64,000 nucleotides of DNA, taken from Bog-473 sp963817735. GTDB lineage: Bacteria; Actinomycetota; Acidimicrobiia; Acidimicrobiales; RAAP-2. Position numbers and translations under genes: made by a program. The notes under the pieces were generated by a model that worked only from the letters and a program-made list of their open reading frames with translations, made no database searches and had not been told where the DNA came from. Location: the NCBI GenBank assembly GCA_963817735.1, contig CAWFPP010000014.1, positions 248,001 to 312,000 on the forward strand, given 5' to 3'. This document shows positions 1 through 7,713 of the stretch, piece by piece; position 1 is the first letter of the stretch, and each line of letters begins with the position of its first letter.

Positions 1-1
1 G

Positions 2-181
2 CCCTCCGAGGACCGCTTCGTCCTGCTGCGCTTCAACGACTCGTGCGGGGTGCCGCGGCGGCAGGAGGGCGCGTCGGATTCAGGTGCCGTCGAGGAAGGC
101 GCGGGCCAGGGCATCGGGCGCACGGGCAAGCCAGGCATCTTCGATCGCCTCACGCAAGGGCTTCTTGGCCACCGTCCGTAG
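2..181 (+). CDS. Possible 3' end of a gene entering from the left edge
   Basis: Frame 2 is open from the window edge to a TAG at 179-181. Its first residues (EDRFVLLRFNDSCGVPRR) look like ordinary protein, but the rest is compositionally indistinct. The last 100 bases run antisense to the next gene, so the true end may lie earlier or the frame may be chance. No family recognised. Confidence 0.25.
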   Translation, partial: PSEDRFVLLRFNDSCGVPRRQEGASDSGAVEEGAGQGIGRTGKPGIFDRLTQGLLGHRP

Positions 182-469
182 CTGTACGAGGACGGCGGCG
201 TAGCCGTCGAAGTGGGGGATGGTGAAGAAGCCCTTGGCACCGGTGGCGAGGAGGGCGTCCTTGTCGGCCAGATCGGCCGTGCTGAGGGCCAGGATCGGAC
301 CGGTCGGCGGGGGTGTGTCGCCGAAGCGCTTCAGGTCGGCCTTGGAGAAAGGGCGTTCCCAGGCGAAGGCCTTGTCGCGGACGAACCACGTCCGGTTGCC
401 GTGCCGCGCTCCCTCGCTCACCTCGGGCAGTCCGGAGACCATGCGCTGGACGTCTTCGAGAGCCGCCAC
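80..469 (-). CDS. MmcQ/YjbR family protein
   Basis: A 129-residue protein with the compact MmcQ/YjbR fold signature: an N-terminal helix ending in GLPEVSEGARHGNRTWFV, a central KAFAWERPFSKADLKRFGD segment and a basic C-terminal helix. Family members have a 'double-wing' DNA-binding-like fold, but their cellular role is not established. The start is GTG at 467-469, chosen because the family begins just before the first helix and because a TAGCTT box lies six bases upstream, which suits a leaderless message. It is a single-gene unit with no functional link to its neighbours visible. Confidence 0.85.
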   Translation of the reverse strand: MAALEDVQRMVSGLPEVSEGARHGNRTWFVRDKAFAWERPFSKADLKRFGDTPPPTGPILALSTADLADKDALLATGAKGFFTIPHFDGYAAVLVQLRTVAKKPLREAIEDAWLARAPDALARAFLDGT

Positions 470-481
470 GGGCTCAAGCTA
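470..481 (-). promoter_or_regulatory. -10 box (TAGCTT) of the MmcQ/YjbR gene
   Basis: On the minus strand TAGCTT is followed by a six-base spacer and then the GTG start. This spacing would put the transcription start on the start codon. There is no clear -35 element. Inferred from position and consensus only. Confidence 0.45.
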
Positions 482-570
482 CCGCTCCACGGCGCACTGG
501 CGGGCTGAGCGAAGCGGGCACCGCACGACGCCGGGTACGCTGACCCATCGGGCGAGCGGAGGATGACGCG

Positions 571-1008
571 ATGTTCAGCACATTGGTAGTCGGCACCGAC
601 GGATCTCCCACCGCGGACCAGGCGGTCCGGGCGGCAGCGGAACTGGCGCGTTCGTGGGGGTCGGTGCTGCACATCGTCACCGCGTACCGCACGCCCCGCT
701 CGGGCATGGGTGCCGTGGCGGGCGTCGACATGGTCGATACTGGTATCGGGCACGCGCTGGCCGAGGAGGGCGCCCGGGCGGTGGGCCTCGAATCCATTGA
801 GAAGTTCGGCGACGGCATCACGGCCGAGGCCCACGGCGTGCAGGGCAACGCGGACGACGTGATCCTCGCCACGGCGGCGGAGGTCGGGGCGGACCTGATC
901 GTCGTCGGGAGCAAGGGGATGCGGGGCGCACGCCGCTATCTCGGCAGCGTGCCCAACTCGGTGGCGCACGGTGCGAACTGCGCCGTGCTGGTGGTCAAGA
1001 CAGACTGA
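571..1008 (+). CDS. Universal stress protein, UspA family
   Basis: A 145-residue single-domain Usp. It opens with the first beta strand and nucleotide-contact Asp typical of the family (LVVGTDGSPTADQA) and ends with the ATP-binding loop GSKGMRGARRYLGSV, which matches the G-x2-G-x8/9-G-S pattern of ATP-binding members. Such proteins are cytosolic, often dimeric, and linked to dormancy, hypoxia or stress survival in actinobacteria. A Shine-Dalgarno GGAGGA lies seven bases before the ATG. A kinase-like gene follows at once on the same strand and may be co-transcribed. Confidence 0.93.
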   Translation: MFSTLVVGTDGSPTADQAVRAAAELARSWGSVLHIVTAYRTPRSGMGAVAGVDMVDTGIGHALAEEGARAVGLESIEKFGDGITAEAHGVQGNADDVILATAAEVGADLIVVGSKGMRGARRYLGSVPNSVAHGANCAVLVVKTD

Positions 1009-1033
1009 GCGCGTTGGGCGGCGGCCTGGCACA

Positions 1034-1597
1034 GTGGTCGCCGTGCTGCTGGTCCTCATCACCGGCCTGCAGGGATCGGGCAAGTCGACCATGGCCGCGG
1101 CGGCGGGGCGCGCCCTCGGCGCTCCCGTGCTCGGCCACGACTGGGCCATGAGCGGACTGCGGCCGTTTCCAGAAGTGCAGGATGCGCTCGACACCATGGG
1201 CGTCCGGGGCCATCGTGGTGTCGGGTGGTCAGTGCTCTGGGCACTGGCGCGCGCCCAGCTCCGGTCCGGCTCCTCGGTGGTGCTCGACGGGGTGGCCCGC
1301 GACCCCGAGGTGGAAGGGACGCGCCAGGTGGCCGCGGAGGAGGGCGCCGGGTGCGTCGTGGTCATGACCTCGTGCCACGACGCCGCTCTGCACCGGCAAC
1401 GCGTCGAGGACCGGCAGAGGCGGATCCCGAACTGGTACGAGCTGGACTGGGACCACGTCGAGCGGTCGCGGTCGTCGTGGGTGCCACCCGAGAGGGTCGA
1501 TCTCGTCCTCGACGCCGGGGAGCCTGTGGCGGAGAACGCGGAGGCGCTGCGCGTGTTGCTCGCAGCTCAAGGCGGAGGGTTCAGCGCAGCGCGATGA
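1034..1597 (+). CDS. P-loop ATPase/kinase-like protein
   Basis: About 187 residues beginning with a beta strand and Walker A loop (LITGLQGSGKST), then a helical region and a conserved RIPNWYELDWDHV segment seen in AAA-type small kinases resembling polynucleotide kinases and zeta-toxin-like phosphotransferases. The open frame reaches back into the Usp gene, but the P-loop must lie near the N terminus, so GTG at 1034 or 1043 is the sensible start. The substrate is unknown. Its last 17 bases overlap the convergent acetyltransferase gene. The ATPase assignment is strong; the specific function is not. Confidence 0.8.
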   Translation: MVAVLLVLITGLQGSGKSTMAAAAGRALGAPVLGHDWAMSGLRPFPEVQDALDTMGVRGHRGVGWSVLWALARAQLRSGSSVVLDGVARDPEVEGTRQVAAEEGAGCVVVMTSCHDAALHRQRVEDRQRRIPNWYELDWDHVERSRSSWVPPERVDLVLDAGEPVAENAEALRVLLAAQGGGFSAAR

Positions 1598-1979
1598 GGC
1601 CGGCCGGGGTGGCGGTGAAGCCACAGGCGCCCATGTAAAACGCCCCGAGGTCCTCCTCGAAGTCGACGTGGAGCCACTCGCAGCCGGCGGAGCGGCTCTC
1701 CCGCTCTGCCACTTCCAGCAGGCCTCGACCGATCCCGGTGTGACGCCGGTCCGGCGCGACGAGGGTGTCGATGACGAAGGCGTGCACGCCGCCGTCCCAG
1801 GCCACGTTGACGAACCCGACGAGGCGCTCGGCATCGAAGGCGCAGACCCACCCCAGGCTGTGCCGCTCGACCTGGTCTCGCCAGTCGGTGTCGAGCATGG
1901 CGTGGGCGAACCCCTCGGCGTGCAGGGCGTTCACGTCCCGGTTATCGAACGGAGCTTGCCATTCGTAGCGCACGGCCAT
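1581..1979 (-). CDS. GNAT-family N-acetyltransferase
   Basis: A 132-residue acetyltransferase with the acetyl-CoA pyrophosphate loop RRHTGIGRGLL preceded by the VIDTLVAPD strand and followed by a C-terminal FYMGACGFTAT segment typical of motif B. It transfers an acetyl group from acetyl-CoA to an amine; the substrate cannot be read from the sequence. The frame is open 55 codons further upstream, but that part is non-protein-like, and ATG at 1977-1979 is preceded by TAGGTT with an eight-base spacer. It converges on the kinase-like gene. Confidence 0.88.
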   Translation of the reverse strand: MAVRYEWQAPFDNRDVNALHAEGFAHAMLDTDWRDQVERHSLGWVCAFDAERLVGFVNVAWDGGVHAFVIDTLVAPDRRHTGIGRGLLEVAERESRSAGCEWLHVDFEEDLGAFYMGACGFTATPAGLIALR

Positions 1980-1993
1980 GGCAGCCGAACCTA
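1980..1993 (-). promoter_or_regulatory. -10 box (TAGGTT) of the GNAT gene
   Basis: TAGGTT on the minus strand (complement of 1988-1993) with an eight-base spacer to the ATG; leaderless geometry. No -35 recognised. Confidence 0.45.
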
Positions 1994-2038
1994 CCCCGTC
2001 ACGCCGCAGGGCCCGGATCGTACGGAAGTGCGCCCGCG

Positions 2039-3598
2039 TCAGCAGGCGTAGTCGTCGTCGAAGTCCGTGCTGTCGTATTGGACGATCTCGAGCGGGCCGC
2101 TGGGGAGTTGATTCTTCGCGGTCTGGTTGCCGTAGTCGGCGCACGACCCTGGCCCGCTCGGGTTGCTGAGATAGTCAGCCATCCAATACGGCACGTCGGG
2201 CTGGTAGTTGCCGACGATGCTGTTCCAGACGTCCGGGCTGGCGTAGATCCCGACGTCGGGGAGGCCTTCGCTCTCGTGCAGCGCGGTGAGCATTCCCGCC
2301 ACGAACTGCGCGTTCTCGGGGAGGTCGGAAGACCAATTCTGGTCTAGGGACTCGACGTCGAGCCACCACGGTATAGAAGTGGACCCGGCTCCGACGTTCG
2401 AGGCCAGGGCGTAGGCGTTCAGGCCCTCCTGGTAGCCCGCGTTGCACGACGTGTCACCGTTGCAACCCGGCTCATTGGTGGCCGACGTGCCGTAGGTCAG
2501 GTAGGCGTACAGATTCAGGCCACCCCCCGCCCAGGCGGCTTCCTGGGCGAGGCAGGGGTTGGGAGTGTCGGAGGACGCGGTCTGATTCACCTGTCCCACC
2601 TGCACGATGCCGATGGCGTGGTCACCCGTGGGGAAGTTCCCGCATTGGGCAAAGCTGATGTCGTAGCCGTAGGACCCCGAGGGATAGGTCCCGCCGGTGA
2701 AGGCGCCCGTGCTCCCCGGGGCTTCCGCCATGGCGACGATCGGCCGGAACAGGTTCGCGGGCGCGGAGCCGTAGTAGTCGGCCGACCCGAAGTTCGACAC
2801 CAACCCGGCATCGTCGGTGAACCAGTAGCCGTTGTCCGTCGGCGTGGCCGCCGCCGCGACGATCGGGTTCTTGAGGGGGAGCCCGCCGAGCGAACCGTAG
2901 AAGGGCGCCGTCCCGAAGCTGAAGATGCCACCATCGGAGGCGACGAGGAAATAGCCGGCGCCGCCGGGCCCGGTGATCATCCCGACGATCGGCTTGTTCA
3001 GCACGAGGCTGCCGGTGCTGCCATGGAAGTTCGCGTCGCCGTAGCTGAAGATGCCACCGTCGGAGGCCACCAGCCAGTAGCCGTGGCCGCTTGGCGTCGC
3101 CGCCATCCCGACCACCGGCTGGTTCAGGTGCATGCTGCCGGTGCTGCCGTAGAACTTGGCGTTGCCGTAACTGAAGATGCCGCCATCGGAGGCGACGAGC
3201 CAGTAGCCACCTCCGCCTGGCAGGACCGCCATGGAGACGACCGGCTCGTTCAGGTGCATGCTGCCCGTGCTGCCGTAGAACGTGGCATCGCCATAGCTGA
3301 AGACGCCGCCGTCGGAGGCCACCTCGTAGTAGCCGCCACCGTCCGACGTAGCTGCCATTCCCACCACTGGCTTGTTGAGCACCATGCCGCCCGTCGACCC
3401 GTAGTACTGGGCACCGCCGAAGCTGAAGATGCCACCGTCAGAGGCCGCGAGCCAGTAGGCGGGCGTGCTCGGGTCCGCCGCGGCCGCGGCCGCGGCCGCG
3501 GCCGGCCGGGCCGGCGCGGTGACCGTCACGGCCACGGCGACGAGGGCCAGCGACGGCAGAGCCGTCACGAGCAGGGCGAGGACGAGGCGGCGGATCAA
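2039..3598 (-). CDS. Secreted repeat protein with GH25-like (DUF1906) domain
   Basis: A 519-residue exported protein. Residues 1 to about 35 form a signal peptide (RR, a hydrophobic LVLALLVTALPSLALVAVAV stretch, then an Ala run). Six repeats of about 44 residues follow, each with an ASDGGIFSFG-like core and a FYGSTGSMHLNxPVVGMA-like tail. The last 210 residues are a glycoside hydrolase 25-like/DUF1906 domain with GYDISFAQC and WWLDVES, the positions of the acidic catalytic residues in GH25 lysozymes. A role in cell-wall cleavage or binding is likely but inferred. The start is TTG at 3596-3598, whose TTGA overlaps the DAHP synthase stop, so translation is probably coupled to that gene. Confidence 0.85.
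   Translation of the reverse strand: MIRRLVLALLVTALPSLALVAVAVTVTAPARPAAAAAAAAADPSTPAYWLAASDGGIFSFGGAQYYGSTGGMVLNKPVVGMAATSDGGGYYEVASDGGVFSYGDATFYGSTGSMHLNEPVVSMAVLPGGGGYWLVASDGGIFSYGNAKFYGSTGSMHLNQPVVGMAATPSGHGYWLVASDGGIFSYGDANFHGSTGSLVLNKPIVGMITGPGGAGYFLVASDGGIFSFGTAPFYGSLGGLPLKNPIVAAAATPTDNGYWFTDDAGLVSNFGSADYYGSAPANLFRPIVAMAEAPGSTGAFTGGTYPSGSYGYDISFAQCGNFPTGDHAIGIVQVGQVNQTASSDTPNPCLAQEAAWAGGGLNLYAYLTYGTSATNEPGCNGDTSCNAGYQEGLNAYALASNVGAGSTSIPWWLDVESLDQNWSSDLPENAQFVAGMLTALHESEGLPDVGIYASPDVWNSIVGNYQPDVPYWMADYLSNPSGPGSCADYGNQTAKNQLPSGPLEIVQYDSTDFDDDYAC
2700..3462 (-). repeat. Six tandem ~132-bp coding repeats
   Basis: Diverged tandem units inside the secreted protein gene, each coding for about 44 residues with an SDGGxFSxG core followed by YGSTG and a PVVGMA-type strand. 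The middle units are the closest to one another; the last has lost the SDGG core (TDDAGLVSNFG). The pattern suggests a beta-rich, possibly propeller-like stalk. Confidence 0.85.
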
Positions 3599-4953
3599 CT
3601 TCTGAGGAATTCCGCCACGCGGAAAGCCAGGTCGAGCGATTGGCGGGCGTTCAGCCTGGGGTCGCAGGTCGTGGTGTAGTGGGCATCGAGGTCCACCTCG
3701 AAGATCTCTTCGGCGCCACCGAGGCACTCGGTGACATCGTCCCCTGTCAGCTCGATGTGCAGCCCGCCGGGCCAGGTCCCCTCGTCGCGGTGCACGTCGA
3801 AGAAGGAGCGCAGCTCGGAGAGGATGTCGTCGAAGCGCCGTGTCTTGCGGCCCCCCTCGCTGGTGAAGGTGTTCCCGTGCATGGGATCGCAGTTCCACAC
3901 GACGGCATGTCCCTCCGCCTCGACCGCCCGCACCATGGCGGGGAGGAGTTCGGTGACCCGCTCGGAGCCGAGCCGGGTGATGAGAGTGAGCCGTCCGGGG
4001 ATGCGGTCGGGGTTCAGGCGCTCGCACAGCGCCACGACCTCTCCGGGGCTGCAGTGCGGACCCACCTTCACGCCCACCGGGTTGTTGATGCCGGCCACGA
4101 ACTCCAGATGGGCTCCGTCGAGTTGGCGCGTGCGGTCGCCGACCCAGACCATGTGGGCCGAGCAGTCGTACCAATCACCGGTGAGCGAGTCGACGCGGGT
4201 CAGGCATTCCTCGTAGGGAAGGATCAGCGCCTCGTGGCTCGTGAAGAAGTCGACCTGGTGCAGACCCTCCTCGGCGCCGAGGTCGATGCCGCAGGCGGCC
4301 ATGAAGCGCAGGGCGCGGTCGATCTCCGCCGCGATGCGCTCGTAGCGCTGGCCCTCGCTCGATGAGGCCACGAACTGCTGGTTCCACAGGTGCACCTGGG
4401 ACAGATCGGCGAACCCACCCTTTGTGAAGGCTCGCAGCAGGTTGAGCGTCGAGGCCGACTGCTGGTAGGCGGCCACCAGGCGAGCCGGGTCGGGCCGGCG
4501 CGCCTCGAACTCGAAGGCCTCGTCGTTGACCATGTGGCCCCGGAACGACGGCAGCTCCACCTCGCCGATCCGCTCGGTGGCCGCCGAGCGCGGCTTGGCG
4601 AATTGCCCGGCGATGCGCCCGACCTTCACCACCGGCACACCGGCGGCGTAGGTCAGTGCCACCGCCATCTGCAGAATGATCTTGAGCTTGTCCCGTATGG
4701 CGTCCGCGTTGAACTCGGCGAAGGACTCCGCGCAGTCTCCCGCTTGCAGCAGGAAGGCGTCACCGTTGGCCACCTGGGCCAGCTGCGCCGTCAGGTAGCG
4801 CGCCTCGCCGGCGAAGACGAGTGGCGGGACCGTCGCCAGCCGGGCCTCCGCCTTCTTGAGCGCGTCCGCGTCGGGCCACTCCGGCTGCTGGGCAGCGGGG
4901 AACTTGCGCCAGGACGCGGGGCTCCACGAGGAGGTCGCAGCGGGGCTCGTCAC
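3595..4953 (-). CDS. aroG: 3-deoxy-7-phosphoheptulonate synthase, class II
   Basis: A 452-residue type II DAHP synthase, which condenses phosphoenolpyruvate with erythrose 4-phosphate in the first step of aromatic amino-acid synthesis. The metal ligands of the family are all visible: Cys in LQAGDCAESF, His in NCDPMHGNT, Glu in HIELTGDDVTEC and Asp in TTTCDPRLN. Length and termini match the plant/mycobacterial type. The start is GTG at 4951-4953, preceded at six bases by TAACCT. The gene is divergent from an LLM oxidoreductase and its stop overlaps the start of the secreted repeat protein, an unusual partner. Confidence 0.96.
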   Translation of the reverse strand: MTSPAATSSWSPASWRKFPAAQQPEWPDADALKKAEARLATVPPLVFAGEARYLTAQLAQVANGDAFLLQAGDCAESFAEFNADAIRDKLKIILQMAVALTYAAGVPVVKVGRIAGQFAKPRSAATERIGEVELPSFRGHMVNDEAFEFEARRPDPARLVAAYQQSASTLNLLRAFTKGGFADLSQVHLWNQQFVASSSEGQRYERIAAEIDRALRFMAACGIDLGAEEGLHQVDFFTSHEALILPYEECLTRVDSLTGDWYDCSAHMVWVGDRTRQLDGAHLEFVAGINNPVGVKVGPHCSPGEVVALCERLNPDRIPGRLTLITRLGSERVTELLPAMVRAVEAEGHAVVWNCDPMHGNTFTSEGGRKTRRFDDILSELRSFFDVHRDEGTWPGGLHIELTGDDVTECLGGAEEIFEVDLDAHYTTTCDPRLNARQSLDLAFRVAEFLRS

Positions 4954-4965
4954 CGGACCAGGTTA
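4954..4965 (-). promoter_or_regulatory. -10 box (TAACCT) of the DAHP synthase gene
   Basis: TAACCT on the minus strand (complement of 4960-4965), six bases before the GTG. It shares the 32-bp divergent intergenic space with the promoter of the LLM gene. Confidence 0.5.
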
Positions 4966-4971
4966 ACGCCG

Positions 4972-4985
4972 TAGGATCCCTCGCC
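4972..4985 (+). promoter_or_regulatory. -10 box (TAGGAT) of the LLM oxidoreductase gene
   Basis: TAGGAT at 4972-4977 and eight bases to the ATG at 4986. The two opposing boxes lie only 6 bp apart, so polymerase binding at one should exclude the other. Confidence 0.5.
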
Positions 4986-5915
4986 ATGGCCGCCTTTCGC
5001 TTCGCCCTCCAGGCCTCGAACGCGGCATCCCCCGCTGCGTGGCGTGACCTGGCGCGGAAGGCGGAGGACCTGGGGTACTCGACCCTCTACGTGCCGGACC
5101 ACCTCGACGATCAATGGGCCCCCATGATCGCCGCCACGGTGGCGGCGGAGGCCACGACGACGCTGCGCGTCGGCACGCTCGTCCTCGACAACGACTTCCG
5201 GCACCCGGTGGTGCTGGCCATGGAGGCCGCCACGCTCGACATCGTGACCGGCGGCCGTTTCGAGTTCGGCCTCGGTGCCGGCTGGATGACGATCGACTAC
5301 CAGCGCTCCGGTATCCCGATGGACGCGCCGTCGGTGCGCGTCGCCCGCCTGGCCGAGAGCCTCGCCATCCTGCGCGCCCTGTGGCGTGACGGGAGTGCCA
5401 CCTTCTCGGGCGAGTACTACCAGGTCACCGACGCCCCTGGGACGCCGGTCCCGACGACCCCCGGCGGCCCGCCGCTGGTGATCGGTGGCGGGAGCCGGCG
5501 GGTGCTCACGTTGGCCGGGGAGTTCGCCGACGTCGTGAGCATCGTGCCGAGCCTGCAGGCCGGCTACGTCGGACCGGAGGTTGCGGCCGAATCCGTCGTC
5601 GAGAAGTACGCCGACCGGGTGCGCTGGGCCAGGGAGGCGGCGGGGGAGCGCGCCGGCGATCTCGAGCTGCAATGCTGGACGGTGGCGGTGCAGGTGGTCC
5701 CGAACGCCGCGGAGGTGGCCGCCTCGCTGGCGCCGCTGTTCGACCTGACGCCCGAGCAACTGCGCGCCGCGCCGCTGGCGCTGATCGGCACGGTCGGGGA
5801 GATCGCGGAGCAGCTGCGCACGCGTCGCGAGGAGCTGGGCTTCAGCTACATCGTCGTGCACGAGGCGGAGATGGAAGCGATGGCCCCGGTGATCGCCGAC
5901 CTTGCCGGCACCTGA
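4986..5915 (+). CDS. LLM-class (luciferase-like) F420-type oxidoreductase
   Basis: A 309-residue TIM-barrel luciferase-like monooxygenase-family protein. Recognisable parts are the N-terminal strand FRFALQASNAAS, TLYVPDHLDD, the RVGTLVLDNDFRHPV segment, the GGRFEFGLGAGWM cofactor-contact motif and PLVIGGGSRRVLTLAGEFAD. In actinobacteria this subgroup (long name TIGR03621-like) usually uses coenzyme F420; the substrate is unknown. The start is ATG at 4986. The following nadD gene begins with a TTG inside the last codons, so the two are likely co-transcribed. Confidence 0.92.
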   Translation: MAAFRFALQASNAASPAAWRDLARKAEDLGYSTLYVPDHLDDQWAPMIAATVAAEATTTLRVGTLVLDNDFRHPVVLAMEAATLDIVTGGRFEFGLGAGWMTIDYQRSGIPMDAPSVRVARLAESLAILRALWRDGSATFSGEYYQVTDAPGTPVPTTPGGPPLVIGGGSRRVLTLAGEFADVVSIVPSLQAGYVGPEVAAESVVEKYADRVRWAREAAGERAGDLELQCWTVAVQVVPNAAEVAASLAPLFDLTPEQLRAAPLALIGTVGEIAEQLRTRREELGFSYIVVHEAEMEAMAPVIADLAGT

Positions 5916-6507
5916 GGCCCCGGCCCGCATCGGGATCTTCGGCGGCACCTTCGACCCGCCGCATTCCGGGCACGTCGCCGCGGCGCGTGCCGTCAGCGAG
6001 CAGCTCGGGCTGGACCGCCTGCTGTTGGTCGTGGCCAACGACCCCTGGCAGAAGTCGGGCGAGCGGGTGGTCTCGCCGGCCGAGGACCGTTACGCGCTGA
6101 CCGAGGTCCTGGCTCGGGAGATCCCGGGGGCGGAGGCCAGCCGGCTCGAGATCGAGCGGGGTGGTCCCAGCTACTCGGTGGACACGGCGGAGGAGATCCT
6201 GGCCACGGCCGACGGTCCCGTGGAGCTGTACCTCGTGATCGGGGCCGACCTGGTGCCCGAGCTCGGCACCTGGCATCGCGCCGAGGACCTGCGGCGCCTG
6301 GCCACCTTGGCCATCGTGTCCCGGCCGACGGGTCCCATCCCGGACGTTCCCCCAGGCTGGCGGGCCGAATGGGTCAACGGTCCGCAGGTTCCCGTCTCGA
6401 GCTCGCAGGTCCGTGAGCTCCTGGCGGAGGGCCGCCCGGTCGAGGGCATGGTCCCCGAGCCGGTGATCCGTTGCATTTCCCGCCGCGCTCTGTACGCTGT
6501 GCCTTGA
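5902..6507 (+). CDS. nadD: Nicotinate-nucleotide adenylyltransferase
   Basis: A 201-residue nucleotidyltransferase that converts nicotinate mononucleotide and ATP to deamido-NAD in NAD synthesis. It has the GIFGGTFDPPHSGH motif near residue 10 and the C-terminal PVSSSQVREL motif (the ISSTxIR equivalent). The start is TTG at 5902, overlapping the LLM gene by 14 bases; no ATG lies between it and the conserved N-terminal strand. The nadD-small gene-rsfS order is common in actinobacteria. Confidence 0.95.
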   Translation: MPAPEAPARIGIFGGTFDPPHSGHVAAARAVSEQLGLDRLLLVVANDPWQKSGERVVSPAEDRYALTEVLAREIPGAEASRLEIERGGPSYSVDTAEEILATADGPVELYLVIGADLVPELGTWHRAEDLRRLATLAIVSRPTGPIPDVPPGWRAEWVNGPQVPVSSSQVRELLAEGRPVEGMVPEPVIRCISRRALYAVP

Positions 6508-6708
6508 ATGAGCGCCATGCCGGCCGGGTGGACGGGGTTGTCGGAAAGCCCCCGCGTGGGCGCGTTCCCCGCCAAGGTTCGCCGGGCCGACCGCCGGGCC
6601 GAGCGGAAGCTGGAGCGCCGCTCGCGCCGGCGCTGGGCCGCCGTCGGCGGTTCGATCCTTGCGGTCTCCTTCGCCGGGACGGTCGGGATCCTGGAGTTGC
6701 TGCATTGA
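6508..6708 (+). CDS. Small single-pass membrane protein, unknown function
   Basis: A 66-residue protein whose ATG abuts the nadD stop codon. It has a strongly basic middle (AERKLERRSRRR) and one C-terminal hydrophobic segment (AAVGGSILAVSFAGTVGIL), giving an expected N-in single-pass topology. Not recognised. Its place between nadD and rsfS with tight junctions on both sides (the downstream TTGA overlap) supports its being translated. Confidence 0.6.
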   Translation: MSAMPAGWTGLSESPRVGAFPAKVRRADRRAERKLERRSRRRWAAVGGSILAVSFAGTVGILELLH

Positions 6709-7094
6709 CGCCAGGCGTGGACATGCAGGTCCAGATGCCACCGGCCGTGACCACCGCGGCCGAGTCGGCCGACGCCAAGCTGGGGCGCGACACGGTGGTG
6801 CTCGGGATGGCCGAGCTCTTCGGGGTGGTCGATGCGTTCGTCATCACCAGCGCGCAGAACACGCGACACGTGCGGACCCTGGTCGAGGAGATCGAGCGGG
6901 AGGTCAAGGAGTCCCATGGCATCACGCCCGTCCGTGTCGAGGGCCTGCAGGATGCCACCTGGGTGCTGATGGACTACGGCGACTTCATCGCGCACGTCTT
7001 CCTGCAGGAGACGCGCGACTACTACGACCTCGAGCACCTGTGGTCGGGCGCGCCGCGGGTGGCGTGGCGTCGCCCGGTCGAGGACGCCGGTTGA
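6705..7094 (+). CDS. rsfS: Ribosomal silencing factor RsfS
   Basis: A 129-residue RsfS/Iojap protein, which binds ribosomal protein uL14 and blocks subunit joining when nutrients are short. The core ADAKLGRDTVVLGMAEL, VVDAFVITSAQNTRHV and a WVLMDYGDFIAHVF motif are intact. The start is taken as TTG at 6705 because a GGAG lies eight bases upstream and its TTGA overlaps the previous stop; ATG at 6723 is the alternative and has a poorer ribosome binding site. Confidence 0.93.
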   Translation: MTPGVDMQVQMPPAVTTAAESADAKLGRDTVVLGMAELFGVVDAFVITSAQNTRHVRTLVEEIEREVKESHGITPVRVEGLQDATWVLMDYGDFIAHVFLQETRDYYDLEHLWSGAPRVAWRRPVEDAG

Positions 7095-7131
7095 GCACCG
7101 CCGCCGGTCGTCGACCGGCCGGGCAACGACG

Positions 7132-7713
7132 TCAGAGGAATTCGATCAGGTAGACGGGCGCGTTCAGCTGCGATTGCGAGCCGTTGGCGATCGGGACGCT
7201 GGTGCGCTCCCCGTCGATCTCGAAGAGCACGCCCGGGTTGTTCCCTTCGTCGATGGCGACCGTGGCCACAATCTGGGCCACCGCCTGCTCGATACTGTTT
7301 CCAGTGATCGCGCCGAAGGCTGCGTTCATGTTCACGGTCACGATGCCCGCTTGCGTCTTCGCCGAGATCACTTTCACGTTGCTCGGGATGGCCGTCGAGG
7401 TCCCCTGAGGGTCATGGCTGCTGGGCCCGTCCAGGAGGGCGCCGAGGACGGCGCTCAGCGGTGCCGGTGCCGCCACGAAGCGCTGGACTGCGGTCAGCGC
7501 GTTCGTCGAGTTGAGGAAGAAGACCTGCACCGATACATAGGACGACGGCTTCGGCTGCGTGGTCGTGGTCGTGGTGGGCGCGTGCGGGTTCAGGAGGTCG
7601 AACGGCACCTTCGAGGGGGGCATCGTGCTCGGCGCGCTCTGGGTCGGAATCGCACAGCCCGTCGCCACCACGGCCAGAGCCGCCAGCGCGACGACAGCGA
7701 GCCGGTACCTCAC
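7132..7713 (-). CDS. GerMN-domain lipoprotein, LpqB-like
   Basis: A 193-residue lipoprotein. The N terminus is a type II signal peptide with lipobox VATGC, then a Thr/Pro-rich linker, then a GerMN domain (VQVFFLNSTNALTAVQRFV to VPVYLIEFL-like end). In mycobacteria LpqB follows mtrA-mtrB and modulates the kinase from outside the membrane; here the position is the same, and the GTG start overlaps the kinase stop (GTGA). Unlike LpqB, no C-terminal beta-propeller is present, so this is a minimal version or a functional analogue. Role inferred from synteny. Confidence 0.82.
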   Translation of the reverse strand: MRYRLAVVALAALAVVATGCAIPTQSAPSTMPPSKVPFDLLNPHAPTTTTTTQPKPSSYVSVQVFFLNSTNALTAVQRFVAAPAPLSAVLGALLDGPSSHDPQGTSTAIPSNVKVISAKTQAGIVTVNMNAAFGAITGNSIEQAVAQIVATVAIDEGNNPGVLFEIDGERTSVPIANGSQSQLNAPVYLIEFL

